64,000 nucleotides of DNA. Source: Burkholderiales bacterium 70-64 (GTDB taxonomy: Bacteria > Pseudomonadota > Gammaproteobacteria > Burkholderiales > Burkholderiaceae_E). Each line of letters begins with the position of its first letter. The stretch's first letter is position 1. A program made the translations under genes and the position numbers. The notes under the pieces are model-generated. The model was not told the DNA's origin, searched no databases, and saw only the letters and a list, made by a program, of their open reading frames with translations. Where the stretch lies: contig MKUQ01000025.1 of NCBI GenBank assembly GCA_001898645.1, forward strand, positions 1-64,000. The letters run 5' to 3'. Below, in pieces: positions 8,506 through 16,651 of the stretch.

Positions 8506-9078
8506 ATGAAGAAAGCTTTCGTTCGCCTGGGTCTGGCGGCCGTTCTCGCCGGCGCGCTGGCAGCCTGCGCGACGGTGCCCAGCGGGCCGAGCGTGCTGGT
8601 GCTGCCGGGCACCGGCAAGACCTTCGACCAGTTCCGTTCCGACGACCTGTCGTGCCGTGATTTCGCGATGGTCCAGATCGGCGGGCAGTCGGCGCAGGCG
8701 GCCTCGGAGCAGAGCGGCGTACGCAGCGCCGCCATCGGCACCGCGGTGGGCGCGCTCGCCGGCGTGGCCATCGGCGGATCGCGCGGGGCCGGCGTCGGGG
8801 CCGGCACCGGGCTGATCGTGGGAAGCGCGGCGGGTGCAGATGCGGGCCAGTCCTCGGCCTACGGCTCGCAGCGGCGCTACGACCACGCCTACATCCAGTG
8901 CATGTACGCCAAGGGGCACCGGGTGCCGGTATCGGGGCAGATGGGCCGCGCCTACCAGCAGCCGTACTACTCGGAGGCGGCTCCGGGCACCGTGGCTCCG
9001 CCGGCCAGGGCGCAGCAGCCACCTCCGCCCCCGCTGGGCGCGCCGCCCCCGCCTCCCCCGGGAGTCAGCCCGCGGTAG
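8506..9078 (+). CDS. glycine-zipper outer-membrane lipoprotein, hypothetical
   Basis: The 190-residue protein has a lipoprotein signal (lipobox LAAC, acylated Cys near residue 19). A Gly/Ala-rich zipper follows (AIGTAVGALAGVAIGGSRGAGVGAGTG in two stretches), typical of small outer-membrane lipoproteins that insert helical hairpins. The segment YDHAYIQCMYAKGHRVPV precedes a Pro-rich tail. The ATG at 8506 is favoured over 8500 because GGAGGG is then correctly spaced. It follows the exported protein at 8066 and likely forms a two-gene envelope operon. The role may be structural or stress-related. Confidence 0.8.
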   Translation: MKKAFVRLGLAAVLAGALAACATVPSGPSVLVLPGTGKTFDQFRSDDLSCRDFAMVQIGGQSAQAASEQSGVRSAAIGTAVGALAGVAIGGSRGAGVGAGTGLIVGSAAGADAGQSSAYGSQRRYDHAYIQCMYAKGHRVPVSGQMGRAYQQPYYSEAAPGTVAPPARAQQPPPPPLGAPPPPPPGVSPR

Positions 9079-9096
9079 TGCGGGTACACGATCGCA

Positions 9097-9110
9097 GGGT
9101 GAAGAGGCCC
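9097..9110 (+). repeat. dispersed motif GGGTGAAGAGGCCC (one mismatch copy)
   Basis: This is a one-base variant of GGGTGAACAGGCCC, placed between the convergent lipoprotein and glycosyltransferase genes. It extends the series of intergenic copies at 4067, 27873, 28112 and 32338. Confidence 0.4.
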
Positions 9111-9135
9111 CGGAGCGGGCACGGGCGCGTCCCGA

Positions 9136-10842
9136 TCACCGATTCGCCAGCAGATCGAAGCGCAGCGCCGTGTCGCCGGGACGCGCGAAGCTGCCGAGCA
9201 GCCGGGGCCAGCGATCCGCGCCTTCGGTCGCCGGTCCGCTGCCGCGATGCTGGCGCAGCAGGTAGCGGCACGTTGCGGCTGTCTGGGGCGCGCGTTCGAT
9301 GCGAATCGTCTCGAGGCCGGCGTAGTAGTGCAGCAGCCCGCGCTCGCTCTCGCCGAGGCCGATGCTGGCCACGCAGCCGTCGCGGGGAAGCAGGCGGGCC
9401 AGCTCGGTGTAGGGCTCGGCGAAGCCGGTGGTGCGCTCCAGGCCGCGTTCGAACGTCCCCACGAACGCCGCCCACCACACCGTCAGGCACACGGCCCAGG
9501 TGACCGCGGGGGATCGCAAGGACGCCAAGCGGCCGCGCAGGACGAGGAAGGCAGCCAGCGCCACGACGGCGGCGGCGATCAGCCCCGGCTGCGCGCCGCT
9601 TTCCAGCACGATGCGCAGGTCGGCGCGCCGGACCATGGACGACGGAATGCGATCGAGCGCCGCCAATGCCGCCAGCCCGAGGATGGCGAGCGCGATCATG
9701 GCCCGGCCCGTGGCTGGGCCTGCGGCCTGGCCGGCGATGACCGGCGGGTCGGCCGCCGACGGATCGGCTGCCGGTCGCCGGCAGCGGCCCGCCAGCAGCG
9801 CGAGCGGCACCAGCATGGGCAGGAAGTAGACGCTGCGCACCTGCGCCGAGGCGCCCAGCACCAATGCCCATCCCGCGACCATGGCCCATGCGCCGCGAGC
9901 CGGTGAAGCGAGCATCGCGCGGCCCCGCTGCGCCGCGGCGAGCAGGGCCACGGGCAGGGCGGGCGAGAGCAGCAGCGGCGCCTCGAGCAGCAGCCGCCAC
10001 GATTTCGACGGGCTGAGGTCGTTCAGTCCGAGGAAGCGCCCGACGTTGTCGACCCAGAACCACTGCCCGAGCAGCTGCGGGGAAGTCCAGGCGAGCGCGG
10101 CCGGCCAGGCGGCGAACCAGGGCGCCGCGGCCAGCACGAACACCGCCAGGTTGCGCCGCGTCAGCACCGAGCGGAAACGCGCATCGGCGCCCAGCAGGAG
10201 CAGGCCGATGCCGTTGGCCGCCGGCGAGACGAAGCCCTTGGTCATGAAGGCGGCGCCGAGCCCGGTCGCGAGCCAGGCGGCGCCGATCGCGTCACCGCGG
10301 CGCAGCAGCCGCAGCAGCCCGTAGGCGGCAACCGCCTGGAAGGCGAGCAGGCCGACGTCGCACACGAGGAAGCGGCTGGCGTAGAGCCAGGCCGGGCAGC
10401 CGGCGAGGATCAGCGGGGCGCATGGCGGTCCGTCGTCGCGATCGATCTCGCGGGCCGCGAGCCAGGTGAATCCGAAGGCGGCGACGGCGCAGGCGACGCT
10501 GGCCATGCGCGCGCCTTCGTGCAGGGGCAGCACGCCCCGCAGCGCGTCGGCGAACCCGGCACCCAGCCAGTAGACGAGCGGCGGCTTCTCCATGAATGGC
10601 TCGCCGGCGAGCGTCGGGACCAGCCAGTGCCCGTCGGCGAGCATCGAGTAGACGACCCCGAAGGTGTAGCCCTCGTCGGCTTTCCACGGGCTGCGGCCGA
10701 ATTGCCCGGGCAGCAGCCACAGCAGGGCCATCGCCAGGCACAGGACGGGCATGGCCATGCGCACGAGCATGGCCGCGCGCCGGGCATGCCGCTCGCTCAG
10801 GGGAGCGGCACCGCCCTCCGGATTCGTCGTCGGCCTCGGCAT
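9136..10842 (-). CDS. ArnT/PMT-family (GT39) integral membrane glycosyltransferase
   Basis: This 568-residue polytopic membrane protein has about a dozen hydrophobic segments. Its first periplasmic loop carries the acidic pair Asp56-Glu57 in KADEGYTFG, the catalytic/metal motif of the GT39/ArnT group. EPFMEKPPLVYW follows, as in ArnT-like enzymes. Such proteins move a sugar from a polyprenyl phosphate carrier to lipid A or protein on the periplasmic face. No arn operon is nearby, so the donor and acceptor are unknown. It is divergent from the cardiolipin synthase-like gene, so both may act in envelope lipid modification. Confidence 0.85.
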   Translation of the reverse strand: MPRPTTNPEGGAAPLSERHARRAAMLVRMAMPVLCLAMALLWLLPGQFGRSPWKADEGYTFGVVYSMLADGHWLVPTLAGEPFMEKPPLVYWLGAGFADALRGVLPLHEGARMASVACAVAAFGFTWLAAREIDRDDGPPCAPLILAGCPAWLYASRFLVCDVGLLAFQAVAAYGLLRLLRRGDAIGAAWLATGLGAAFMTKGFVSPAANGIGLLLLGADARFRSVLTRRNLAVFVLAAAPWFAAWPAALAWTSPQLLGQWFWVDNVGRFLGLNDLSPSKSWRLLLEAPLLLSPALPVALLAAAQRGRAMLASPARGAWAMVAGWALVLGASAQVRSVYFLPMLVPLALLAGRCRRPAADPSAADPPVIAGQAAGPATGRAMIALAILGLAALAALDRIPSSMVRRADLRIVLESGAQPGLIAAAVVALAAFLVLRGRLASLRSPAVTWAVCLTVWWAAFVGTFERGLERTTGFAEPYTELARLLPRDGCVASIGLGESERGLLHYYAGLETIRIERAPQTAATCRYLLRQHRGSGPATEGADRWPRLLGSFARPGDTALRFDLLANR

Positions 10843-10870
10843 CGGCCTCGCAGGTATCCTCGCGGCGCCC

Positions 10871-10910
10871 TTATGGTGCCTTCATAGGGTGCCTTCATGG
10901 CGCCTTCGTG
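10871..10910. repeat. short imperfect tandem repeat in divergent promoter region
   Basis: Three copies of a GGTGCCTTCAT-like unit (GGTGCCTTC, GGTGCCTTC, GGCGCCTTC) follow one another in the spacer between the divergent glycosyltransferase and cardiolipin synthase-like genes. They could be regulator half-sites or slippage products. Confidence 0.4.
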
Positions 10911-10988
10911 TGCGGGCCATGTTACTGTAGCCAAGGACAGCCCTGTCCGCAGCGCGCAGGCCGGTGCGGCAGCGCGCACCGGTGACGC

Positions 10989-12479
10989 GTGATGCCCGAT
11001 TCCCCGACTCCAGCCGCTTCGAGCCGTCCCGCGCCGGCGGCCGCGCAGCGCGCCTTCGCCGAGCGCGCCTTCCTGCGGGCGGCCGGCGCCGATCCCATCG
11101 ACGGCAACGCGGTGCGCGTGCTGCTCGATGCGCAGGAGAACTTCCCCGCGTGGGAGCAGGCGATCGATGCCGCCCGGCGCCTGATCCTGTTCGAGATGTA
11201 CATCTTCGAGGACGACCCGGTCGGGCGCGCCTTCGCCGAGCGGCTGGCGGCCAGGGCGCGCGCCGGCGTGCAGGTGTTCGTGCTGTGCGACTGGCTGGGA
11301 TCGTGGCGTTCGGGCGCGCTGTGGCGCACGCTGCGCGCCGCGGGGGCCCAGGTGCGGCTGTTCAATCCGCTGCGCTTCGCGAGCCCGTTCGGCTGGCTGT
11401 CGCGCGACCATCGCAAGACCATCGTGGTCGACGGCAGCGTCGGCTTCGTGAGCGGGCTGTGCGTGAGCGCCAAGTGGTGGGGCAACCCGGCGCGCCGGCT
11501 CGAGCCCTGGCGCGACACCGGCGTGGAGATCCGCGGCCCCGCGGTGGCCGCGCTCGAGAGCGCCTTCGCGCAGGCATGGGAGGCCTGCGGCGGCACGCCC
11601 CTGGCGCCTTCGCCGCCGCAGGACATGGCACGCCAGGGCGACATCCGGCTGCGCGTGGTGGCCGGCGCGCCGAGCGCCACCGGCACGTTCCGGCTCGACC
11701 TCTCCATCGCCTCTCTCGCGCGCCAGCACCTGTGGCTCACCGATGCCTACTTCGTCGGCAGCGCACCCTACGTGCAGGCGCTGGCGGCGGCCGCGCGCGA
11801 CGGGGTGGACGTGCGCCTGCTGGTGCCAGGCGCTTCCGACATCCCGGCGCTCTCGCCGCTTTCGCGCGCCGGCTACCGTCCCCTGCTCGAGGCGGGCGTG
11901 CGCGTGTTCGAGTGGAACGGCACGATGCTGCACGCCAAGACCGCCGTGGCCGACGGCGTGTGGTCGCGCATCGGCTCGACCAACCTGAACATCGCGAGCT
12001 GGATGCAGAACTACGAGCTCGACGTGGCCATCGAGGACGCCGGCATCGGAGCCTGGATGGCCGGGCAGTACGAGCGCGACCTCGAGCGCTCGACCGAGAT
12101 CGTGCTCACGCACCACAACCGCGTGCGCCGCAGCGGGCGCCGCAATCCCTTGCCGGTGCGCCGCGCCCACTCGGGCAGCGCCGGTCGCGCCGCGGCCGGA
12201 GCGGTGAGCGTCGGCAGCGCCCTCGGCGCGGCCCTGACCAACCGGCGCGTGCTGGTGCCCACCGAGGCCGGCCTGATCGCCCGCCTCGGCGTCGCGGCCA
12301 TCGCGCTCGGCGGCATCGGCGTGGTCTGGCCCGCGGTGGTCGCCTGGCCGGTGGCCGTGCTCTCCGTCTGGTTCGGCCTGGCCTGGCTCACGAAGGCCGC
12401 GGCGCTGCGCCGCCAGCGGCGCGCCGAGCAGGGCGAGCAGGCGCAGGCGCTGCCGCGACGCGACTCCGCCGCGCCTTGA
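10989..12479 (+). CDS. phospholipase D-like cardiolipin synthase family protein
   Basis: The 496-residue protein has two HKD motifs: His141-Lys143-Asp148 (DHRKTIVVDG) and His315-Lys317-Asp322 (LHAKTAVADG, then IGSTN). This is the active-site pair of PLD-type cardiolipin/phosphatidyl transferases. The C-terminal part (about residues 405-475) adds two hydrophobic segments (VLVPTEAGLIARLGVAAIALGG; VAWPVAVLSVWFGLAWL), which is unusual since ClsA-type proteins carry them at the N-terminus. GTG at 10989 and ATG at 10992 are adjacent start options. Cardiolipin synthesis is likely, but the exact substrates are inferred. Confidence 0.86.
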   Translation: MMPDSPTPAASSRPAPAAAQRAFAERAFLRAAGADPIDGNAVRVLLDAQENFPAWEQAIDAARRLILFEMYIFEDDPVGRAFAERLAARARAGVQVFVLCDWLGSWRSGALWRTLRAAGAQVRLFNPLRFASPFGWLSRDHRKTIVVDGSVGFVSGLCVSAKWWGNPARRLEPWRDTGVEIRGPAVAALESAFAQAWEACGGTPLAPSPPQDMARQGDIRLRVVAGAPSATGTFRLDLSIASLARQHLWLTDAYFVGSAPYVQALAAAARDGVDVRLLVPGASDIPALSPLSRAGYRPLLEAGVRVFEWNGTMLHAKTAVADGVWSRIGSTNLNIASWMQNYELDVAIEDAGIGAWMAGQYERDLERSTEIVLTHHNRVRRSGRRNPLPVRRAHSGSAGRAAAGAVSVGSALGAALTNRRVLVPTEAGLIARLGVAAIALGGIGVVWPAVVAWPVAVLSVWFGLAWLTKAAALRRQRRAEQGEQAQALPRRDSAAP

Positions 12480-12498
12480 GCAGGAGCGAACGAGCGCG

Positions 12499-12530
12499 CC
12501 GGGTTCATTCGCACTCCCGGAGCGGTTTTT
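12499..12530 (+). terminator. possible weak rho-independent terminator after the cls-like gene
   Basis: A 5-bp CCGGG/CCCGG stem with a 12-base loop is followed by AGCGGTTTTT. The stem is short and the T-run brief, so this is tentative. Confidence 0.3.
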
Positions 12531-12571
12531 CGCTACGCTTGGCATCTCGTCCCGATCCGAGGAGCATCACG

Positions 12572-13693
12572 ATGAGCGCCCGCACCACTCCGCCCTTTCG
12601 CGCCGATCACGTCGGCAGCTTCCTGCGGCCGAAGTACCTGCTCGAGGCCCGCGAGCGCGCCGCCAAGGGCGAGATCACGGCCGGGCAGTTGCGCGCGGTG
12701 GAGGACAAGGCCATCACCGAGATCGTCAGGTTCCAGGAGGACGTGGGCCTGCGCAGCATCACCGACGGGGAGTTCCGCCGGACCTATTTCCACATCGATT
12801 TCCTGCAGCAGCTCGGCGGCGTGCAGACCGACCTGCCGGTGATGGTGAAGAAGCCCGACGGCACCGAGGAGCTCGCCCCGCCGGTGATGCGCGTGGTCGA
12901 CAAGGTCCGCCACGTGAAGGACATCCAGCGCGCCGACTTCGAGTACCTCAAGAGTCAGGTCTCGCCGGGCCTCACCCCGAAAGTCACGATTCCGTCGCCG
13001 ACCATGCTGCACTTCCGCGGCGGGCGCGCCGGCATCAGCCGCGAGCACTACCCCGAGCTCGAGCCCGACTTCTACGAGGACGTGGCGCGTGCCTACGGCG
13101 ACGAGCTGAAGTCGCTGTTCGACGCCGGCTGCCGCTACGTGCAGATGGACGACACCAACCTCGCCTACCTGTGCGACGACAAGATGCGCGAGGCGGCGCG
13201 CCAGCGCGGCGACGACCCCGACGAGCTGCCGCACCGCTATGCGAAGTTCATCAACCGCGTGGTGGCGCGCAAGCCCGCCGGCATGACCCTGGCGGTGCAC
13301 CTGTGCCGCGGCAACTTCCAGAGCCACTGGGCCGCGCAGGGCAGCTACGAGCCGGTGGCCCAGGCGCTGCTCTCGGAGATGGACGTCGACGCCTACTTTC
13401 TCGAGTACGACGACCAGCGCTCGGGCGACTTCAAGCCGCTGCGCTTCCTGCCCAAGGGCAAGACGGTGGTGCTGGGCTTGGTGACCACCAAGTTCGACAA
13501 GCTCGAATCGAAGGACGTGCTCAAGCGCCGCATCGAGGAGGCCACGCAGTACGCGCCGCTCGAGCAGCTGTGCCTGTCGCCGCAGTGCGGGTTCTCCTCC
13601 ACGGTGCACGGCAACGACATCGCGGTGGAAGCGCAGCGCGCCAAGCTCGCGCTGGTGATCGAGACCGCGCGCGAGGTGTGGGGCGGCATCTGA
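12572..13693 (+). CDS. cobalamin-independent methionine synthase (MetE C-terminal)-like protein
   Basis: The 373-residue protein corresponds only to the C-terminal catalytic barrel of MetE (YxjG/YxjH-like). It shows RADHVGSFLRP, ITDGEFRR, YVQMDDTNL, VHLCRGN, LEYDDQRSGDFKPLRFLPKGKTVVLGLVTTK and LSPQCGFSS. The His, Glu and two Cys zinc ligands expected of the family appear to be present. Such stand-alone domains transfer methyl groups from varied donors and are not always methionine synthases. The ATG at 12572 follows GAGGAGCATCACG. It ends the ordinary high-GC segment before the accessory island. Confidence 0.85.
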   Translation: MSARTTPPFRADHVGSFLRPKYLLEARERAAKGEITAGQLRAVEDKAITEIVRFQEDVGLRSITDGEFRRTYFHIDFLQQLGGVQTDLPVMVKKPDGTEELAPPVMRVVDKVRHVKDIQRADFEYLKSQVSPGLTPKVTIPSPTMLHFRGGRAGISREHYPELEPDFYEDVARAYGDELKSLFDAGCRYVQMDDTNLAYLCDDKMREAARQRGDDPDELPHRYAKFINRVVARKPAGMTLAVHLCRGNFQSHWAAQGSYEPVAQALLSEMDVDAYFLEYDDQRSGDFKPLRFLPKGKTVVLGLVTTKFDKLESKDVLKRRIEEATQYAPLEQLCLSPQCGFSSTVHGNDIAVEAQRAKLALVIETAREVWGGI

Positions 13694-13833
13694 GCGATGG
13701 GTGCGGAAGTGAGTTCGCCGCCTGGGCAAATCTTAATGCCCCGTATCTCTGACCCGCCATCAACTCTACGAGCAACAATCTTTCGCGGCCCATGATCGGG
13801 TCAACGAGACGCGACGAAGACGAGCTGACGGTG

Positions 13834-13926
13834 TCAGGCGAAGTACGGAGCGTGGCCGAGCTTATGGACCAGGTCGCCGGCGTTGGCAAGCGCCTTGGCG
13901 ATGAGCGGCGGCAGTGCTGCTGTCAT
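13834..13926 (-). CDS. 30-codon ORF coupled to the RNA ligase gene (truncated fourth gene?)
   Basis: An ATG overlaps the RNA ligase stop in the same ATGA arrangement that joins the ligase to the PIN gene. It opens MTAALPPLIAKALANAGDL and ends HKLGHAPYFA at a TGA. The composition looks like real helical protein rather than noise. It may be a genuine small protein, or the 5' stump of a longer fourth gene lost by deletion; the next 140 bases show no continuation that I can recognise. No function can be assigned. Confidence 0.4.
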   Translation of the reverse strand: MTAALPPLIAKALANAGDLVHKLGHAPYFA

Positions 13927-14627
13927 TGTTCCACCTGGAGTCCAGCCCAGCGTACCTGGTTCCACTCCAGCTTGCGGCTGCGCCAATGCGTGTCGATCTG
14001 AGTGAAGTCTGCACGCACCAATTTGCCGCGGGTCAGCAGCCAGTCATCGTTTTCGCGACGCACTACCACACCTTCCAGTGCACCGTCGCGGAAGCGGCTG
14101 TGCTCCGCGGCGACCAATTGCTTGAGTGAAGCCACGGTCTGTTTCCCTTCGGCCAAGCGCGGAACCGTTGCCAAGTTCAGTGTTTTCGCCAGCGCATCGC
14201 GGCGGCGAGTGCTCCAGAACTTTCGCTCGCGGCGGTCGTATACGTCGAACAGCAACCACCAGTCCGGCAACGCCGGATAGTCCAGCGAGTGCCGCACAGC
14301 GCACCATTCTCCGAAGGCGATGCGATGGTCGCTCAGCGCTGCGGCAAGACCATCTTTATGCAGCGCCATCCATTCGGGCAGGCGCTGGAACTGCCCTGCG
14401 TAGGGCTCGGTCAGGTACTGGCCGCGGTTCTGGGCACGCAAGCGACTGTCCGTGCCGATCGAAAAGCCGAGGTTGGCACCGTCCAACTTCTCTTCCACCA
14501 CGACCGGACCGTCCAGCAACGCCCGCACCTCGGCGAGTGAGAGCACCTTGTCGTCGCGTGGCGTGCCTTCGCCCAGCCAGGCGATATGGTGGGTATGGGG
14601 AAAGCGAAAGAAGTCAGCGCTGCTCAT
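13923..14627 (-). CDS. ATP-dependent RNA ligase (nucleotidyltransferase superfamily)
   Basis: This 234-residue protein is a compact covalent nucleotidyltransferase of the RNA ligase/capping superfamily. The motifs in order are: motif I EEKLDG with the adenylated Lys47; a motif Ia-like QNRGQY; motif III FGEWCAV (Glu107); motif IIIa LLFDVYD (126-131); motif IV LEGVVVR (Glu185); motif V RGKLVRADF (Lys202, Arg205). Known relatives seal nicked or broken RNA in repair. There is no clear OB-fold or large C-terminal domain, so this is near a minimal catalytic module. Its start overlaps the PIN gene stop by four bases (ATGA), making it the third gene of a coupled ATPase-PIN-ligase operon. Confidence 0.85.
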   Translation of the reverse strand: MSSADFFRFPHTHHIAWLGEGTPRDDKVLSLAEVRALLDGPVVVEEKLDGANLGFSIGTDSRLRAQNRGQYLTEPYAGQFQRLPEWMALHKDGLAAALSDHRIAFGEWCAVRHSLDYPALPDWWLLFDVYDRRERKFWSTRRRDALAKTLNLATVPRLAEGKQTVASLKQLVAAEHSRFRDGALEGVVVRRENDDWLLTRGKLVRADFTQIDTHWRSRKLEWNQVRWAGLQVEQ

Positions 14628-15157
14628 GCGTCCGGGAGGGTTGGTTCAGGATGTTTCGGAAATTTCCTCTGATAGAACGTGCGCGCGTCGTTCGGGCAAA
14701 GGAACTTCACCATTACGCCATGGGCGCGTAGCGCCTGCCACCAATCCAACCACTTGCAGTCTGCTGCCTGCCATATCTCCGGCTTCTCGGCATGGGCGTG
14801 GGCCACCGCAGCAAACATCCGATCGGACGCGTCGAACTTTGATTCGAGTCCGGGATCCGGAAATTCGGCGTAATGGTACTCGGCTTGCTCAGTGAGGCTC
14901 ACCAGTTCGACACGCCGACCGCCGGTCGCTTCGCGCAACAACCATTTGAGGAACACATCGCCGACGCCCTTAGGCGGCTTTAACCGGGTCTTGTGCTGGT
15001 ACTCGCCAAGGATGCGAAAGCCATCGTCGATAACGACGATACCGGATCTCTGCATCGCCCGCAGCCCATCCACGCAGGCATCCACGCAATCGGGGGAGAC
15101 GTCATCATGTCGACCATTGGCAACCAGCAGGACATTGGTATCGATTACGGCCCTCAC
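14624..15157 (-). CDS. PIN-like endonuclease of the ATPase-ligase operon
   Basis: The 177-residue protein begins MRAVIDTNVLLVANG, the first strand of a PIN domain. Candidate metal ligands are Asp6, Glu52 (ILGEYQ), Asp109/Asp112 (FDASDRMFAAVA) and Asp133 (ADCKWLDWW), so the active site looks complete. The GTG at 15157 is chosen because it overlaps the ATPase stop in GTGA and gives the PIN fold its proper first residue. PIN enzymes are mostly RNases. The adjacent RNA ligase suggests that RNA, possibly tRNA, is the substrate; that is inference. The base composition is lower in GC than the flanks. Confidence 0.8.
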   Translation of the reverse strand: MRAVIDTNVLLVANGRHDDVSPDCVDACVDGLRAMQRSGIVVIDDGFRILGEYQHKTRLKPPKGVGDVFLKWLLREATGGRRVELVSLTEQAEYHYAEFPDPGLESKFDASDRMFAAVAHAHAEKPEIWQAADCKWLDWWQALRAHGVMVKFLCPNDARTFYQRKFPKHPEPTLPDA

Positions 15158-16545
15158 GATTTCGATTCCTGCGACAACCCCCGCTTGCGCTGCATGGCTG
15201 CTTTCGTACGTGCGGCGATATCTTCCATCTCGTCGCCAAAGAAATTGACCGGCCAGTTCTCGATCTCGCCGAATGTGTTCAGTCGCAGCGGTTCCAGTTC
15301 CGTGCCAGAGCGTGTGTTCCTGCAGAAGTAAACCGCAACGTCTTTCGAGGAAACCAAACACTCGGCCACGCGACGCTGCAGGCGATTGAGGAAGTGCTCC
15401 GAGTGGCTCTCCACAATCAATTGGACATGCCGTGCCCGGCCGCTCTCACGTGACTGGATGGCGGAGATGAAGACATCCGCGAGCGCCGATTGAACTTGCG
15501 GATGGAGGTGAATTTCCGGCTGCTCCATCCACACCGTGGAGTCGGGGGGGCAATAGAAGGCCTGAACAAGCGCGGGCAACACCTGTGAGATACCAAAACC
15601 CACATCGGTGATCTTCACTTCCGGCGCATGAGTATGCGTACGCACCAGCACTTCGTACTCTTTACGGCCCTTGGCGACAGGACGAACCGAGAAGTCTTGG
15701 ATGACACCCAGATCCTTCAACCAGGCCGCAATGAACGGCATGAACTCATGAGTGGCCTTCTTCGGACCACGATTCATCTTGCGCCCCTCGGCCTGCGCCG
15801 CGAGGAGGGCGGCAATGGCGTACTCCCCCATCTGTCCTACGCTCGAAGGTGTATCGCCGGACCATTGATAGATCCGCTCGGGCGGCTTGCGCAAAGGCCC
15901 AAGGTACGAAAGGCTCGCTAGCATCGACTCGGTCGCCAGCGCGAAATCGGTCATGAACCCAGCATTCTTGAAACGGGCCATGCTGATGTCCGACAGTCGA
16001 TAGAACTTTTCTGGCTCTTCCAGCGGCCATTTCCTGCCGTCGGCCATCTTGAAGTCATAGTGCTTCGAGCTGAGTTTGAGCCTGCGTTGAGCATCGCGCT
16101 CCAGCGTGACATCGAGTACGTCGTCGCTGTTCTGGCGCAACAGGTACTGCATGCGTGCGACTTCCGGCTGACCGGCCTTGCCTGCAGCAAGGCGCACGTC
16201 CAAGCGCATACCATCGCCTTCGTAGCGCCGGGTGGTCAATGGGTCGAGCACGTTCAGTGTGCCCGAAAGCTCCCAGCCCAGCTCAAACTCGAGTGCGGAC
16301 TGGAGGTCGTGCCCATGGAGGCAGTCGGAGAAGGTTCCAAGGTCAATGAGCGTGGTGCTGTCGCCCAGATGCAGGGCTCGTCGGCGATCCGTTGATTGCG
16401 CTGTCTGCTGCAAAGCCAGCAACAAGTGCCCCAGGCTGCTCTTGCCGGCGCTGTTGGCACCGAAAATGACGGTCAAAGGAGCCAGGCGGATGGGGCCGGT
16501 GTCTTTCCAGGCCTTGAAGTTTCGGATTCGCAGGTGTGTGAGCAT
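15154..16545 (-). CDS. OLD-like AAA ATPase with DUF3696-type C-terminus
   Basis: This 463-residue ABC-class ATPase is of the kind seen in anti-phage systems. Walker A is GANSAGKS (29-36). The signature-like DVGFGISQ is at 314-321. The Walker B region is VWMEQPEIHLHP, with Glu341 and Glu344, and the H-loop is VESHSEH (378-384). The C-terminal stretch LNTFGEIENWPVNFFGDEMEDI matches the DUF3696 pattern. There is no TOPRIM nuclease domain as in OLD, so the nuclease role presumably falls to the PIN protein encoded next. The ATG at 16545 has no strong ribosome site. It heads a three- or four-gene overlapped operon of lower GC than its flanks. Confidence 0.87.
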   Translation of the reverse strand: MLTHLRIRNFKAWKDTGPIRLAPLTVIFGANSAGKSSLGHLLLALQQTAQSTDRRRALHLGDSTTLIDLGTFSDCLHGHDLQSALEFELGWELSGTLNVLDPLTTRRYEGDGMRLDVRLAAGKAGQPEVARMQYLLRQNSDDVLDVTLERDAQRRLKLSSKHYDFKMADGRKWPLEEPEKFYRLSDISMARFKNAGFMTDFALATESMLASLSYLGPLRKPPERIYQWSGDTPSSVGQMGEYAIAALLAAQAEGRKMNRGPKKATHEFMPFIAAWLKDLGVIQDFSVRPVAKGRKEYEVLVRTHTHAPEVKITDVGFGISQVLPALVQAFYCPPDSTVWMEQPEIHLHPQVQSALADVFISAIQSRESGRARHVQLIVESHSEHFLNRLQRRVAECLVSSKDVAVYFCRNTRSGTELEPLRLNTFGEIENWPVNFFGDEMEDIAARTKAAMQRKRGLSQESKS

Positions 16546-16557
16546 GATGACTAGTCA

Positions 16558-16600
16558 GTTTTCATGAATTCAACGTTCGATGCCAAGTCAATCAAAACAG
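16558..16600 (-). promoter_or_regulatory. possible promoter for the ATPase-PIN-ligase operon
   Basis: On the minus strand upstream of the ATPase start, TTGATT and TTGAAT lie 16 bases apart and could be -35 and -10 elements (4 of 6 matches each). The region is AT-rich compared with the rest of the window. The assignment is weak. Confidence 0.3.
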
Positions 16601-16651
16601 TGACGCTTCATGTGATCCGATCCTCGACGTGCCCGATCGGTGCCACGTGAC

